Of a stretch of 38,543 nucleotides of DNA, positions 25,609 to 34,469 are shown one piece after another. The first letter of the stretch is position 1; each line of letters starts with the position of its first letter. The position numbers were made by a program, and so were the translations under genes. The notes beneath the pieces were generated by a model. The model worked only from the letters and a program-made list of their open reading frames with translations. It was not told the origin of the DNA and searched no databases. The stretch spans positions 1 through 38,543 of the forward strand of contig DLSX01000120.1 in assembly GCA_002500765.1 (NCBI GenBank). Reading direction: 5' to 3'. The stretch comes from Neorhizobium sp. UBA7851 (GTDB lineage Bacteria > Pseudomonadota > Alphaproteobacteria > Rhizobiales > Rhizobiaceae).

Positions 25609-26697
25609 ATGACCGGCGTAACGCTCAAGGAAATCCGCAAGTCCTATGGTCAGGTCAAGGTGCTGCACGGCATCGATCTGGAAATAGAGCAGGGTGAGTT
25701 CATCGTCTTCGTCGGTCCGTCCGGCTGCGGAAAGTCGACCCTGCTTCGGATGATTGCCGGGCTTGAAACCGTGACGTCGGGCGAAATGTCGATCGACGGC
25801 GAGGTGGTCAACGAAGTGCCCCCCTCGCGTCGCGGCATTGCCATGGTCTTCCAGTCCTATGCGCTCTACCCGCATATGACGGTCTACGACAACATGGCTT
25901 TCGGTATGAAGATCGCCCGAGAAGCCAAGACCGAGATCGATCGCCGTGTCCGCGCGGCGGCCGATATTCTCCAGCTCACCCCCTATCTCGACCGCCTGCC
26001 GAAAGCGCTTTCCGGCGGCCAGCGCCAGCGTGTCGCGATCGGTCGCGCCATCTGCCGTAACCCGAAGGTCTTCCTCTTCGACGAGCCCTTGTCGAACCTC
26101 GATGCGGCGCTCCGCGTGGCGACCCGTATCGAGATCGCCAAGCTCAAGGACAAGCTGGCCGATACGACGATGATCTACGTCACCCACGACCAGGTGGAAG
26201 CGATGACGCTTGCCGATCGCATCGTCGTTCTGTCCGCCGGCAAGATCGAGCAGGTCGGCCCACCGCTCGAGCTCTACGAGCGACCGGCCAATCTCTTCGT
26301 TGCGCGTTTCATCGGTTCACCGGCCATGAATATCCTGGCCGTCACGATCACCGAGCCCGGTGCCGAAACCACCGTCAGCCTCAAGGCCGGCAGACCCGCG
26401 CGCGCGCCGATCGCGGTACCCGCGTCCGAAAAGGGCAAGCCGGCAAGTCTCGGCGTGCGCCCCGAAGATCTGGAGATCTCGACCGGTGACGACTATCTTC
26501 TCGAAGGCCGTGTTCTTCTGGTCGAAGCGCTCGGCGAAGTGACCCTTCTTTATCTTGAAGGGGGAGCAGGCGAGGAGCCGATCATCGTCAAATTGCCGGG
26601 CACATCCGATGTCTCCAAGGGGGATATCGTCCGCCTAAAAACCACAGCTGAAAAGCTGCATCTCTTTAATGCGGAAGGCAGGACATATCGGTCCTAG
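25609..26697 (+). CDS. aglK: AglK, ABC transporter ATP-binding protein
   Basis: ATPase energising the AglFG permease, 362 residues, MalK/UgpC class. Walker A GPSGCGKST (about 35-43), Q-loop FQSYALYPHM, signature LSGGQRQRVAIGRA (about 134-147), Walker B VFLFDEPLSNLD (about 154-165), and the switch THDQVEAMTLADR are intact. The C-terminal 120 or so residues are a TOBE/MOP-like regulatory domain (LGVRPEDLEIS). Start at 25609 is preceded by GGGAGGAGGG; an in-frame ATG at 25585 would read through it. Last gene of the operon; no clear terminator follows. Confidence 0.94.
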   Translation: MTGVTLKEIRKSYGQVKVLHGIDLEIEQGEFIVFVGPSGCGKSTLLRMIAGLETVTSGEMSIDGEVVNEVPPSRRGIAMVFQSYALYPHMTVYDNMAFGMKIAREAKTEIDRRVRAAADILQLTPYLDRLPKALSGGQRQRVAIGRAICRNPKVFLFDEPLSNLDAALRVATRIEIAKLKDKLADTTMIYVTHDQVEAMTLADRIVVLSAGKIEQVGPPLELYERPANLFVARFIGSPAMNILAVTITEPGAETTVSLKAGRPARAPIAVPASEKGKPASLGVRPEDLEISTGDDYLLEGRVLLVEALGEVTLLYLEGGAGEEPIIVKLPGTSDVSKGDIVRLKTTAEKLHLFNAEGRTYRS

Positions 26698-26871
26698 ACA
26701 TGCCCGGTAGAAGCGGAAAACGGGCATCGTGCCCGCAATTGCGCCAAAGCGAGAGGCTTGTTCGACGTCCTGTTTCGAAGAAAAGCGGATTGTTCCAGCC
26801 GGTAAGAGTGGGTTCACCACATTCGACGAACCGAACTATTCGCCTGTGCACAAATGGGACGCGCCAACCCC

Positions 26872-26902
26872 TTGTTAAACTTCACGGTCTAGGCTCTATG
26901 CT
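26872..26902 (+). promoter_or_regulatory. Weak candidate promoter for the PilZ-like gene
   Basis: TTGTTA at 26872-26877 and TATGCT at 26897-26902 are separated by 19 bases, longer than optimal. It is the best pair in the 279-base gap after aglK. The same gap holds overlapping alternative hairpins around 26700-26735 (arms ATGCCCG/CGGGCAT and CGGGCA/TGCCCG) without a T-tract. Confidence 0.22.
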
Positions 26903-26976
26903 GCAAGTACAGGAGTATAGTCGTGGGTGCGGCGCCAATTAACAAAAATCATTATCTGAACAAGGAAGAATCTTTC

Positions 26977-27333
26977 ATGTATGACCGCGAACAGCGGTTC
27001 AAGATGGAAGATACGATGAATTCGGGCCGCATCGAATATACCGAAAACGCGATCCTCAACATGGCGCAGCGCCGCTGCGACGTGGTTCAGATCTCCCAGA
27101 GCGGCGCGGTTCTCAGCCTGCTCACCCAGTATAATATTCCCAAGCAGTTCTATCTCGATATTCCCGATGCCCGCATCAACAAGGTCGGTTGCCTGCTGAT
27201 GCGCGTCAACATGAACAATACGGTCGATATCCGTTTCCTCCGTCTGCTGACGGACAAGGAACTCAACCGCATCTTCGTCTTCTCCACCCATCCGAGGCAT
27301 CGCGACCATAAGATGGATATCCGGACCTGGTAA
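26977..27333 (+). CDS. Small PilZ-like protein
   Basis: A 118-residue cytoplasmic protein starting MYDREQRFKMEDTMNSGRIE, with AAGGAAG (26963-26969) as ribosome binding site; an upstream start at 26923 is less likely. It has a beta-rich pattern like PilZ domains (RRCDVVQISQSGAVLSLL; FYLDIPDARINKVGCLLMRV). The second PilZ motif (D/N-x-S-x-x-G) appears as Q-I-S-Q-S-G and the R-x-x-x-R motif is not evident, so c-di-GMP binding is doubtful. It is a lone gene ended by a shared terminator. Gene is firm; family is tentative. Confidence 0.75.
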   Translation: MYDREQRFKMEDTMNSGRIEYTENAILNMAQRRCDVVQISQSGAVLSLLTQYNIPKQFYLDIPDARINKVGCLLMRVNMNNTVDIRFLRLLTDKELNRIFVFSTHPRHRDHKMDIRTW

Positions 27334-27351
27334 GCCAGATCGGCAGACACA

Positions 27352-27379
27352 AAAAAGGCGGCCTCTGAGCCGCCTTTTT
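27352..27379. terminator. Bidirectional terminator between PilZ-like gene and edd
   Basis: AAAAAGGCGGC (27352-27362) pairs with GCCGCCTTTTT (27369-27379) around a 6-base loop. A-run before and T-run after the GC stem make it a rho-independent terminator in both directions. Confidence 0.92.
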
Positions 27380-27404
27380 GCTGTTCAATTCAAGCCTGCT
27401 GCAC

Positions 27405-29222
27405 CTATGCAAACACGCTCGCGCCCTGGTCAGCCCGGCCGACATTGCGGCGGAAGGCGGAAAAAAGCTCGCGGCCCATGCCGAATTCGTTTTCGGAAAG
27501 GTCTGCTTCGGCCGGATTGCGCGCATCGAATTCGGCCGCATCGACCAGAACTTCCAGCGTGCCGGAAACCGCGTCGAGACGGATCATGTCGCCGTCGCGG
27601 ATCTTTGCGATCGCGCCGCCGTCGGACGCTTCCGGCGTCATGTGGATTGCCGCCGGCACCTTGCCGGATGCACCCGACATGCGGCCGTCGGTCACGAGCG
27701 CCACTTTGAAGCCGCGATCCTGCAGCACGCCGAGCGGCGGCGTCAGGCGGTGCAGTTCCGGCATGCCGTTCGCCTTCGGTCCCTGGAAGCGGACGACGGC
27801 AACAAAATCGCGGTTCAGTTCGCCGCGCTTGAACGCTTCCTGCAGGCCGTGCTGGTCCTGAAAGACCACGGCCGGTGCCTCTATGACGTGGCGCTCCGGC
27901 TTGACGGCGGAAATCTTGATGACGCCGTGGCCGACATTGCCGGAAAGCATCTTCAAGCCGCCGGTCTTCTGGAATGGCTGGTCGATGGTCGTCAGCACCT
28001 TCGGGTCGCCGCTGACTTCAGGCACGCTTTCGCGCGTCACCTGGCCATCTGCGCCAAGCTTGGCTTCGACCGTATAGGCTTCCAGCCCGTGGCCGAAGAC
28101 GGTGCGCACGTCGTCATGCACATAGCCTTCGCGCAAAAGCTGCTTGATCAGAAAACCCATGCCGCCGGCAGCATGGAAATGGTTCACGTCGGCAAGCCCG
28201 TTCGGATAGACGCGGGCAAGCAGCGGAACGGCGTCCGACAGTTCGGAAATGTCCTGCCAGGTCAGGTGAATGCCGGCAGCCCGCGCCATGGCGACGAGAT
28301 GCATCGTGTGATTGGTCGAACCGCCTGTCGCATGCAGGCCGACGACGCCGTTGACGATAGAGCGTTCGTCGATCATCTCGCCGGCAGGCGTAAACTCGTT
28401 GCCCATGGCGGTGATCGCCAGCGCCCGCTTGGCGGCTTCGCGGGTCAATGCTTCGCGCAGCGGCGTACCCGGATTGACGAAGGACGCACCGGGCATGTGG
28501 AAGCCCATGATTTCCATCAGCATCTGGTTGGAATTGGCCGTGCCGTAGAAGGTGCAGGTGCCGGGACCATGATAGGACTTGGATTCGGCTTCCAGCAGTT
28601 CCGCGCGCCCGACCTTGCCTTCCGCATAAAGCTGGCGGATGCGCGACTTCTCGTCATTCGGCAGACCCGAAGTCATCGGCCCTGCCGGAATGAACACGGC
28701 CGGCAGATGGCCGAAGGAAAGGGCCGCTATAACGAGGCCCGGAACGATCTTGTCGCAGATGCCGAGATAGACGGAGGCATCGAACATGTTGTGGGAAAGG
28801 CCGATACCGGCCGACATGGCGATCGCATCGCGCGAGAAAAGCGACAGTTCCATGCCCGGCTGGCCCTGCGTGACCCCATCGCACATCGCCGGCACGGCAC
28901 CTGCGACCTGCGCGATACCACCGGCTTCGCGTGCGGCATCGCGGATGATCTGCGGAAAAGTCTCGTAGGGCTGATGCGCCGAGAGCATGTCGTTATAGGC
29001 GGTGATGATGCCGAGGTTGGGAACGACGTCTCCTGCGAGCGCATCCTTCTCGGCGGGGGAACAGACGGCAAATCCATGCGCCAGGTTTCCGCAGGAGAGA
29101 ACGGCCCGGTGCGGACCCTTGGCGACCGCGCCTTTCAGCCGGTCGAGATAGGCCTCGCGATGCGGTTTGGATCGTTCGACTATCCTTGCCGTGATCGCCT
29201 GAATGCTGGAATGCGCCGCCAT
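27405..29222 (-). CDS. edd: Edd, 6-phosphogluconate dehydratase
   Basis: Converts 6-phosphogluconate to KDPG, the first committed step of the Entner-Doudoroff pathway. The 605 residues belong to the IlvD/Edd [4Fe-4S] family: CDGVTQGQPGMELSLFSRDA, CDKIVPGLVIAALSFGHLPA, and HATGGSTNHTMHLVAMARA are seen, and VTDGRMSGASGKVPAAIHMT near the end is a family signature. Start at 29222 (MAAHSSIQAITARI) has AAGGAG 8 bases upstream; the frame extends to 29279. It is the last gene of zwf-pgl-edd; the KDPG aldolase gene eda is not in the window. Confidence 0.95.
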   Translation of the reverse strand: MAAHSSIQAITARIVERSKPHREAYLDRLKGAVAKGPHRAVLSCGNLAHGFAVCSPAEKDALAGDVVPNLGIITAYNDMLSAHQPYETFPQIIRDAAREAGGIAQVAGAVPAMCDGVTQGQPGMELSLFSRDAIAMSAGIGLSHNMFDASVYLGICDKIVPGLVIAALSFGHLPAVFIPAGPMTSGLPNDEKSRIRQLYAEGKVGRAELLEAESKSYHGPGTCTFYGTANSNQMLMEIMGFHMPGASFVNPGTPLREALTREAAKRALAITAMGNEFTPAGEMIDERSIVNGVVGLHATGGSTNHTMHLVAMARAAGIHLTWQDISELSDAVPLLARVYPNGLADVNHFHAAGGMGFLIKQLLREGYVHDDVRTVFGHGLEAYTVEAKLGADGQVTRESVPEVSGDPKVLTTIDQPFQKTGGLKMLSGNVGHGVIKISAVKPERHVIEAPAVVFQDQHGLQEAFKRGELNRDFVAVVRFQGPKANGMPELHRLTPPLGVLQDRGFKVALVTDGRMSGASGKVPAAIHMTPEASDGGAIAKIRDGDMIRLDAVSGTLEVLVDAAEFDARNPAEADLSENEFGMGRELFSAFRRNVGRADQGASVFA

Positions 29223-29295
29223 GTCAAAGTCTCCTTCGGTCAATCCCGGTTTGGGAGAGGCCGAAGCCACCGGGATCATGGATATGATAAATCTG

Positions 29296-29320
29296 CCGGC
29301 GCCCTATCGTCGGGCGCCGG
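29296..29320 (-). other. Intercistronic stem-loop between pgl and edd
   Basis: A perfect 9-bp GC-rich inverted repeat (CCGGCGCCC at 29296-29304, partner 29312-29320) with a 7-base loop lies in the 107-base gap. No T-tract follows on the - strand, so partial attenuation or an mRNA processing/stability element is likelier than full termination. Confidence 0.6.
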
Positions 29321-29329
29321 AACGAGCCT

Positions 29330-30028
29330 TCATGGGGCCCAGTATATGTTGAGCGGAGAAGCCGCCCGGTTGAGCGCGGCGCGGATCGGCATGTCCGTTT
29401 CGTCCGATCCGGCTTGAGCCTTCTCAAGCACGTCCTTTTTCTCCTGGCCCTCGATATGCAGCACCAGCAGGCGCGCATCCGAAAGGGCCGAAAAGGTAAA
29501 GGTAAGCCGCTCTTCGCCGGCACCTTCCGCCGCCATGGTCATGACGCCGGGCGGTGTCGAAAGATCAAGCGCCTTCGTCAGATGGTTGCCATGCGGGAAG
29601 AACGATGCGGTATGGCCATCGCCGCCCATGCCGAGGATCGCGACATCGAACGGCTTGCCGATCGACGACGTTTCCTTGGTGGCGATTTCCGCGGCCGCGT
29701 CTATCGTGGCCGCCTCATGGTAAAGCGGGATAAAGGTCGCAGCCGCAGCCTTGTCCTTCAACAGATGCGTGGCGACCAGAAGATGGTTGGAACGCGGGCT
29801 GTCGGCCGGCACGAAACGTTCGTCGACCAGCGTCACCGAGACCTTGGCCCAGTCGATATCCTTGCCCGAAAGCGCCTCGAAGAAACGCTTCGGCGTCGAT
29901 CCGCCGGAGACGGCGATGGACGCCGCTCCGTTCTTGGAAATAACTGCCGAAAGCTGCTTCGCGACCTCGTCCGCAAGCGCTGCGGCGAGGTCTGCTCCAT
30001 TGGCAAAGCTATGCAAAGTCGAAGCCAT
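29330..30028 (-). CDS. pgl: Pgl, 6-phosphogluconolactonase
   Basis: Hydrolyses 6-phosphogluconolactone made by Zwf. DevB-type, 232 residues. Motifs: SIAVSGGSTPKRFFEAL (about 36-52), VTLVDERFVPADSPRSNHLL (about 65-84), and ILGMGGDGHTASFFP (about 130-144), the last giving the family's catalytic His region. GAGGG upstream lies inside the end of zwf, and the start is 6 bases after the zwf stop, so the two are coupled. Confidence 0.94.
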   Translation of the reverse strand: MASTLHSFANGADLAAALADEVAKQLSAVISKNGAASIAVSGGSTPKRFFEALSGKDIDWAKVSVTLVDERFVPADSPRSNHLLVATHLLKDKAAAATFIPLYHEAATIDAAAEIATKETSSIGKPFDVAILGMGGDGHTASFFPHGNHLTKALDLSTPPGVMTMAAEGAGEERLTFTFSALSDARLLVLHIEGQEKKDVLEKAQAGSDETDMPIRAALNRAASPLNIYWAP

Positions 30029-30034
30029 GACCGA

Positions 30035-31513
30035 TCAGCCCTCGTGCCAGGTACGGCCGTCACGCTCGATCAGGGCAATGGCCTGGCTCGGACCCCAGGT
30101 ACCGGCAGTGTAACCCTGCGCCACCTGTCCGGTCTCTTCCCAGCCCTTGAGGATCGGGTCGACCCATTCCCATGCCGCTTCCACTTCGTCGCGGCGCATG
30201 AACAGCGTCTGGTTGGCGCGGATCGTGTCCATCAGCAGGCGCTCGTAGGCATCGGGGCTGCGGGCGTTGAAGGCTTCGGCAAAGCTCATGTCGAGCGATA
30301 CGTTGCGAAGGCGCATGCCCCCCGGACCCGGGTCCTTGATCATCAGCGACTGCTTGACGCCTTCGTCCGGCTGCAGGCGGATGATCAGCTGGTTGGCCGA
30401 AATCCGGCCCGCTGCCGTGTCGAAAATATTGTGCGGCACGGGCTTGAAGGAAATCACGATTTCCGAAACACGGCTCGCAAGGCGCTTGCCGGTGCGGATG
30501 TAGAAGGGAACGCCGGCCCAGCGCCAGTTGTTGATCTCCGCCTTGATGGCGACGAAGGTCTCGGTGTTGGAGACGCCGCCTTCCAGCTCTTCGAGATAAC
30601 CCTTGACCGGGCCGCCGGCGGATGCTCCGGCGCGGTACTGGCCACGCACCGTCATCTGCTCGCAATTATCGCCATTGATCGGCTTCAGCGCCCGCAGGAC
30701 CTTCAGTTTCTCGTCGCGCACCGCTTCGGAATTCATCGAGGACGGGGTTTCCATCGCAACGAGGCAGAGCAGCTGCATGATATGGTTCTGCACCATGTCG
30801 CGCAGTGCGCCGGCCGTATCGTAATAACCCGCGCGGCCTTCCAGACCGACGGCTTCCGCGACCGTGATCTGCACGTGGTCGATATAATTGGCGTTCCACA
30901 GCGGCTCATAGAGCGCGTTGGCAAAACGCAGCGCCATCAGGTTCTGGACGGTCTCTTTGCCCAGATAATGGTCGATACGGTAGATCTGCTCTTCCTTGAA
31001 CACCTTGCCGATCGTGTCGTTCAGTTCGAGTGCCGAGGCAAGATCACGCCCGATCGGCTTTTCGACGACGATGCGGGTCGACTTGGTGATCAGCTTGTGG
31101 TCGCGGATCTTTTCCGAAATGGCGCCGAAAATCGCTGGCGCAACCGCCAGGTAGAAAGCGCGGATGCGCTCCTTACCGGTGCCTTCGTCGAGGACCTTCT
31201 TCAGCTTGTCCCAGCCCTGATCGGACTTGGCGTCGACGGAAATATAGAAAATGCGTTCGCAGAAGGCCTTGACCTGGGCCTCATCATATTCGCCCTTCTT
31301 GAGGTGCTCCTTGAGCGCATCCTCGGCGAACTTGCGGTATTCCTCATTGGAAAGCGCGCTACGCGACGCTCCGATGATGCGCGTCGGCTCCGTGAACTGG
31401 CCTTCGATCTGCCGGTGATACAGCGCCGGAAGAAGCTTGCGCTCTGCAAGATCGCCGGTCGCGCCGAAGACGATGCAATCGAATGGTTCCACTGGAATGA
31501 TCTGGCTGCTCAT
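30035..31513 (-). CDS. zwf: Zwf, glucose-6-phosphate dehydrogenase
   Basis: Oxidises glucose-6-phosphate to the lactone. 492 residues. FGATGDLAERKLLPALY (about 15-31) is the dinucleotide site; VEKPIGRDL and RIDHYLGKE (about 179-187) carry the catalytic His and substrate-binding residues; FYIRTGKRL follows. First gene of zwf-pgl-edd. Its 76-base upstream gap after the PuuB-like gene contains an AT-rich palindrome (AATCGATT at 31556-31563), a possible but unproven regulator site. Together with the agl operon it channels glucose into the Entner-Doudoroff route. Confidence 0.95.
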   Translation of the reverse strand: MSSQIIPVEPFDCIVFGATGDLAERKLLPALYHRQIEGQFTEPTRIIGASRSALSNEEYRKFAEDALKEHLKKGEYDEAQVKAFCERIFYISVDAKSDQGWDKLKKVLDEGTGKERIRAFYLAVAPAIFGAISEKIRDHKLITKSTRIVVEKPIGRDLASALELNDTIGKVFKEEQIYRIDHYLGKETVQNLMALRFANALYEPLWNANYIDHVQITVAEAVGLEGRAGYYDTAGALRDMVQNHIMQLLCLVAMETPSSMNSEAVRDEKLKVLRALKPINGDNCEQMTVRGQYRAGASAGGPVKGYLEELEGGVSNTETFVAIKAEINNWRWAGVPFYIRTGKRLASRVSEIVISFKPVPHNIFDTAAGRISANQLIIRLQPDEGVKQSLMIKDPGPGGMRLRNVSLDMSFAEAFNARSPDAYERLLMDTIRANQTLFMRRDEVEAAWEWVDPILKGWEETGQVAQGYTAGTWGPSQAIALIERDGRTWHEG

Positions 31514-31589
31514 CGCTCAACTTTCATCGTGTGTGGTTGGGGTGTGTCTTAATCTAATCGATTTAAAAAGGCTAGCCTGAATGTCGCCT

Positions 31590-32879
31590 TCAAATACGGT
31601 CTCTTAGCGCAAACCAGGTTAATGCAAGGAAAAGCAGGGGTTTACGCATAGCATGTCCTCCCGGAAAGGCGGGTATATCAAGATCGGCAAGCGCGTCGAG
31701 TTCACTTTTCCGTCCAGCGACCATTTCAGCATAAAGCTTGCCGCAGTAATTTGACAGCATCACGCCATGCCCGGAATAACCGCCGATCGACGTGACACCC
31801 GGCATGACCTCACGCACGAAAGGCTGGCGTGGCAGGGTGATGCCGACATTGCCGCCCCAGGCATGGGTGATCCGGACATCCTTGAGCGCCGGATAGGTGG
31901 TGACGATCTGTTTGCGGATTGCTTCCGCGGTATCGCTCGGGTTTTTCGAACTATACACCTCGCGACCGCCGAACAGCAGCCGGTTGTCCTTCGACTTGCG
32001 GAAGTAACGCACCACGAAGCGGCTGTCGCACACCGCCTCCATGCCCGGAATGACATGCGGAAAGGCGTCGAGCGGCTCGGTTGCCGCGATGAACGATCCG
32101 ATCGGCATCACATGTGCCGAGGTGATAGGTTCGAGATCGCCGATATAGGCATTGGTGGCGATCAGCACACGGTCGGAGGTCAGCGTGCCTTTCGGCGTCT
32201 CGACCCTGATCTTGCCGCCTTCGCGGCGGATCGCCGTCGCTTTGGTATTCTCGTAGATGCCCGCACCTGCAACCTTCGCCACCTTTGCCAGCCCGACCAG
32301 CAGTTTCAACGGATGGATATGGCCGGTGCCGGTATCGCGCACACCGCAATAGTAGTCCTTCGTCCCGACCCGCTCTTCCGTCTCCGCCTTGTCCATGAAG
32401 GTCACATGCGGATAGCCGTAGCGTTCGGCTGCTATCTCCGCATTGGCGCGGTAATCGCGCTCATATCCCGGTTTGTGCGACACGTTGAGTTGGCCCGGCA
32501 TGTAATCGATATCGATATCATGCACTGTCGCAAAATCGAGAAGATGACGCTTGGCGTTTTCTGCCATGTCGAACAGCAGTTTCGAGCGCTCGTAGCCCAG
32601 CTCCTTCTCGGCCTCCTCCGGCCACCAGCGCTGTCCGGTGCCGAGTTGTCCGCCATTGCGGCCGGAGCCGCCATCGCCGAAATGACCGCCCTCGATCAGC
32701 GCCACCGAAACGCCGGTGGCCGCAAGATTATAAGCCGCCTGCAACCCGGTATATCCACCGCCGATGATCGTCACGTCGACAGTCTGTGATCCGTCGAGCG
32801 AAGCGTAGGTGGGGCGCTCGTCGACGCTCGCCTGATACCAGGAAAGACCCGGCGCGATCGGGCTCTGCCATGTATCCAT
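31590..32879 (-). CDS. FAD-dependent amine oxidase, PuuB-like
   Basis: DAO-family flavoprotein of 429 residues resembling gamma-glutamylputrescine oxidase. VDVTIIGGGYTGLQAAYNLA (about 33-52) is the FAD-binding fold, followed by the RNGGQLGTGQ segment typical of PuuB/OrdL proteins; VLIATNAYIGDL and SIGGYSGHGVMLSNYCGKLY close the FAD site. Start at 32879 (MDTWQSPIAPGLSWYQ) has AAGGTGAG upstream; the frame extends to 33080 within the neighbour. It lies 10 bases after the PuuA-like gene, so the pair probably glutamylates and then oxidises an amine. Substrate is not deducible. Confidence 0.85.
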   Translation of the reverse strand: MDTWQSPIAPGLSWYQASVDERPTYASLDGSQTVDVTIIGGGYTGLQAAYNLAATGVSVALIEGGHFGDGGSGRNGGQLGTGQRWWPEEAEKELGYERSKLLFDMAENAKRHLLDFATVHDIDIDYMPGQLNVSHKPGYERDYRANAEIAAERYGYPHVTFMDKAETEERVGTKDYYCGVRDTGTGHIHPLKLLVGLAKVAKVAGAGIYENTKATAIRREGGKIRVETPKGTLTSDRVLIATNAYIGDLEPITSAHVMPIGSFIAATEPLDAFPHVIPGMEAVCDSRFVVRYFRKSKDNRLLFGGREVYSSKNPSDTAEAIRKQIVTTYPALKDVRITHAWGGNVGITLPRQPFVREVMPGVTSIGGYSGHGVMLSNYCGKLYAEMVAGRKSELDALADLDIPAFPGGHAMRKPLLFLALTWFALRDRI

Positions 32880-32889
32880 GCGGCTCACC

Positions 32890-34332
32890 TTACACGTTGA
32901 GAAGCAGGAACTCGCGTTCCCACGGGCTGATAACCTGCATGAAGGTCTCGAACTCGCCGCGCTTGACGCCGGCATAGATGCCGATGAATTCCTTGCTGAA
33001 TACCTCTGCCAGTGCCGGTTCCTCTTCCAGCAGCGAGACGGCCGCAAGCAGATCACGCGGCAGGTCGATCGCGCCTTCATTGGCGGATTCGTCCGTCGGC
33101 GGTGTCGGATCGATCTTGTTCATGATGCCGAGCAAACCGCAGCCGAGCGATGCGGCAAGCGCCAGATAGGGATTGGCGTCCGAACTCGGCAGCCGGTTTT
33201 CCACACGCCGCGCCACCGGATCGGAAACGGGCACGCGGAACGCCGTCGTGCGGTTGTCGTAACCCCATGCGGTATTGACCGGCGCCGCCATGTCCGGCGT
33301 CAGGCGACGGTAGGAATTCACATAGGGCGCCATCATGACGAGCGCCTTCGGAATATAGGTCTGCATCCCGCCGATGAACTGGAAGAACTCCTTCGACGGC
33401 TTGCCGTCCTTCTGCGAGAAGATGTTCTTGCCCGTATCGATATCGACGACGGACTGATGGATATGCATCGCCGATCCCGCCTGGCCCTGCATCGGTTTTG
33501 CCATGAAGGTCGCGTAGATGCCGTGTTTCAGCGCCGCCTCGCGGATCGTCCGCTTGAACATGAACACCTGGTCGGCCAGTTCCACAGGATCGCCATGGCG
33601 CAGGTTGATTTCGAGCTGCGCCGGTCCCTCTTCATGGATCAGCGTATCGATCTCCAGCCCCTGCTTTTCGGAGAAATGATAGATATCGTCGATCAACTCG
33701 TCGAACTCGTTGATGCCGGCGATCGAATAACCCTGGCCGCCCAGAATGGCGCGGCCGGAACGTCCTTTCGGCGGATGCAGCGGATAATCCGGATCGTCGT
33801 TCTTGGCGACGAGATAGAACTCGATTTCCGGCGCCACGACCGGCTTCCAGCCACGCTCGTTATAGAGCCTGACGACGTTCTTCAGCACGTTGCGCGGCGT
33901 ATAGGCGACGGCCGTGCCCTCGGTATTGACGATATCACAGATCACCTGCGCAGTCGGATCGGTTTCCCAAGGCACGACGGAAAGCGTCGAAAGATCCGGC
34001 AGCAGTTTCAGGTCGCTGTCGCGCGGCTCGTAGCGAAAGCTCTCGGTCTCCTCCGGATATTCGCCGGAAATCGTGTGGCGGTAGAGCGCCGACGGAAGCG
34101 CCAGCGAGGTGTTGGAAGTGAATTTCGACGACGGCATCATCTTGCCGCGCGGCACGCCGGCAAGATCGGGCGTGATGCATTCGATATCCTCGATCCCTCG
34201 CGCGCGCAGCCAGGCTGCGGCCTCCTGCCAGTCCGCCACGCCGCGAAGCGAGGTCAGTGTTGGTTGGGCGACGGCGGCCTTTGCGACCGTACCGACTTCA
34301 GCTGCAGCAGGATTGGCTTTCTTGGTTGGCAT
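32890..34332 (-). CDS. Glutamine synthetase family protein, PuuA-like
   Basis: Probably an ATP-dependent gamma-glutamyl-amine ligase and not the ammonium-assimilating enzyme. 480 residues. The N-terminal beta-grasp region includes IECITPDLAGVPRGKMMPSS; the catalytic domain has EIEFYLV, HEEGPAQLEINLRHGDPVEL, AGSAMHIHQSVVD and ENRLPSSDANPYLALAASLG. The adenylylation-type tail of GlnA is not evident. The paired oxidase directly downstream supports a PuuA-type role. The ribosome site at this start is weak; no better start keeps the N-terminal domain. It is divergent from the YhiN-like gene. Confidence 0.87.
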   Translation of the reverse strand: MPTKKANPAAAEVGTVAKAAVAQPTLTSLRGVADWQEAAAWLRARGIEDIECITPDLAGVPRGKMMPSSKFTSNTSLALPSALYRHTISGEYPEETESFRYEPRDSDLKLLPDLSTLSVVPWETDPTAQVICDIVNTEGTAVAYTPRNVLKNVVRLYNERGWKPVVAPEIEFYLVAKNDDPDYPLHPPKGRSGRAILGGQGYSIAGINEFDELIDDIYHFSEKQGLEIDTLIHEEGPAQLEINLRHGDPVELADQVFMFKRTIREAALKHGIYATFMAKPMQGQAGSAMHIHQSVVDIDTGKNIFSQKDGKPSKEFFQFIGGMQTYIPKALVMMAPYVNSYRRLTPDMAAPVNTAWGYDNRTTAFRVPVSDPVARRVENRLPSSDANPYLALAASLGCGLLGIMNKIDPTPPTDESANEGAIDLPRDLLAAVSLLEEEPALAEVFSKEFIGIYAGVKRGEFETFMQVISPWEREFLLLNV

Positions 34333-34469
34333 GACACACCGGGTGAGGTTGATCGAATGTTCCCATCATAGCCACCGATCTTCAATTGGCGAGGGGGAGG
34401 CGTTGACTTTGGGTGAACTATGGCGAACAGCGAAGGCGGCAACCACCAAGCAGCCCGAGGGAGTGATGA

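Noticed and set aside
27378..31552. 679- and 712-residue + strand frames opposite edd, pgl and zwf
   Set aside because: The - strand genes have full enzyme motifs and ribosome sites; the + strand frames have neither.
32878..34371. 497-residue + strand frame opposite the PuuA-like gene
   Set aside because: Shadow of the glutamine synthetase family gene; His/Arg-rich with no family features.
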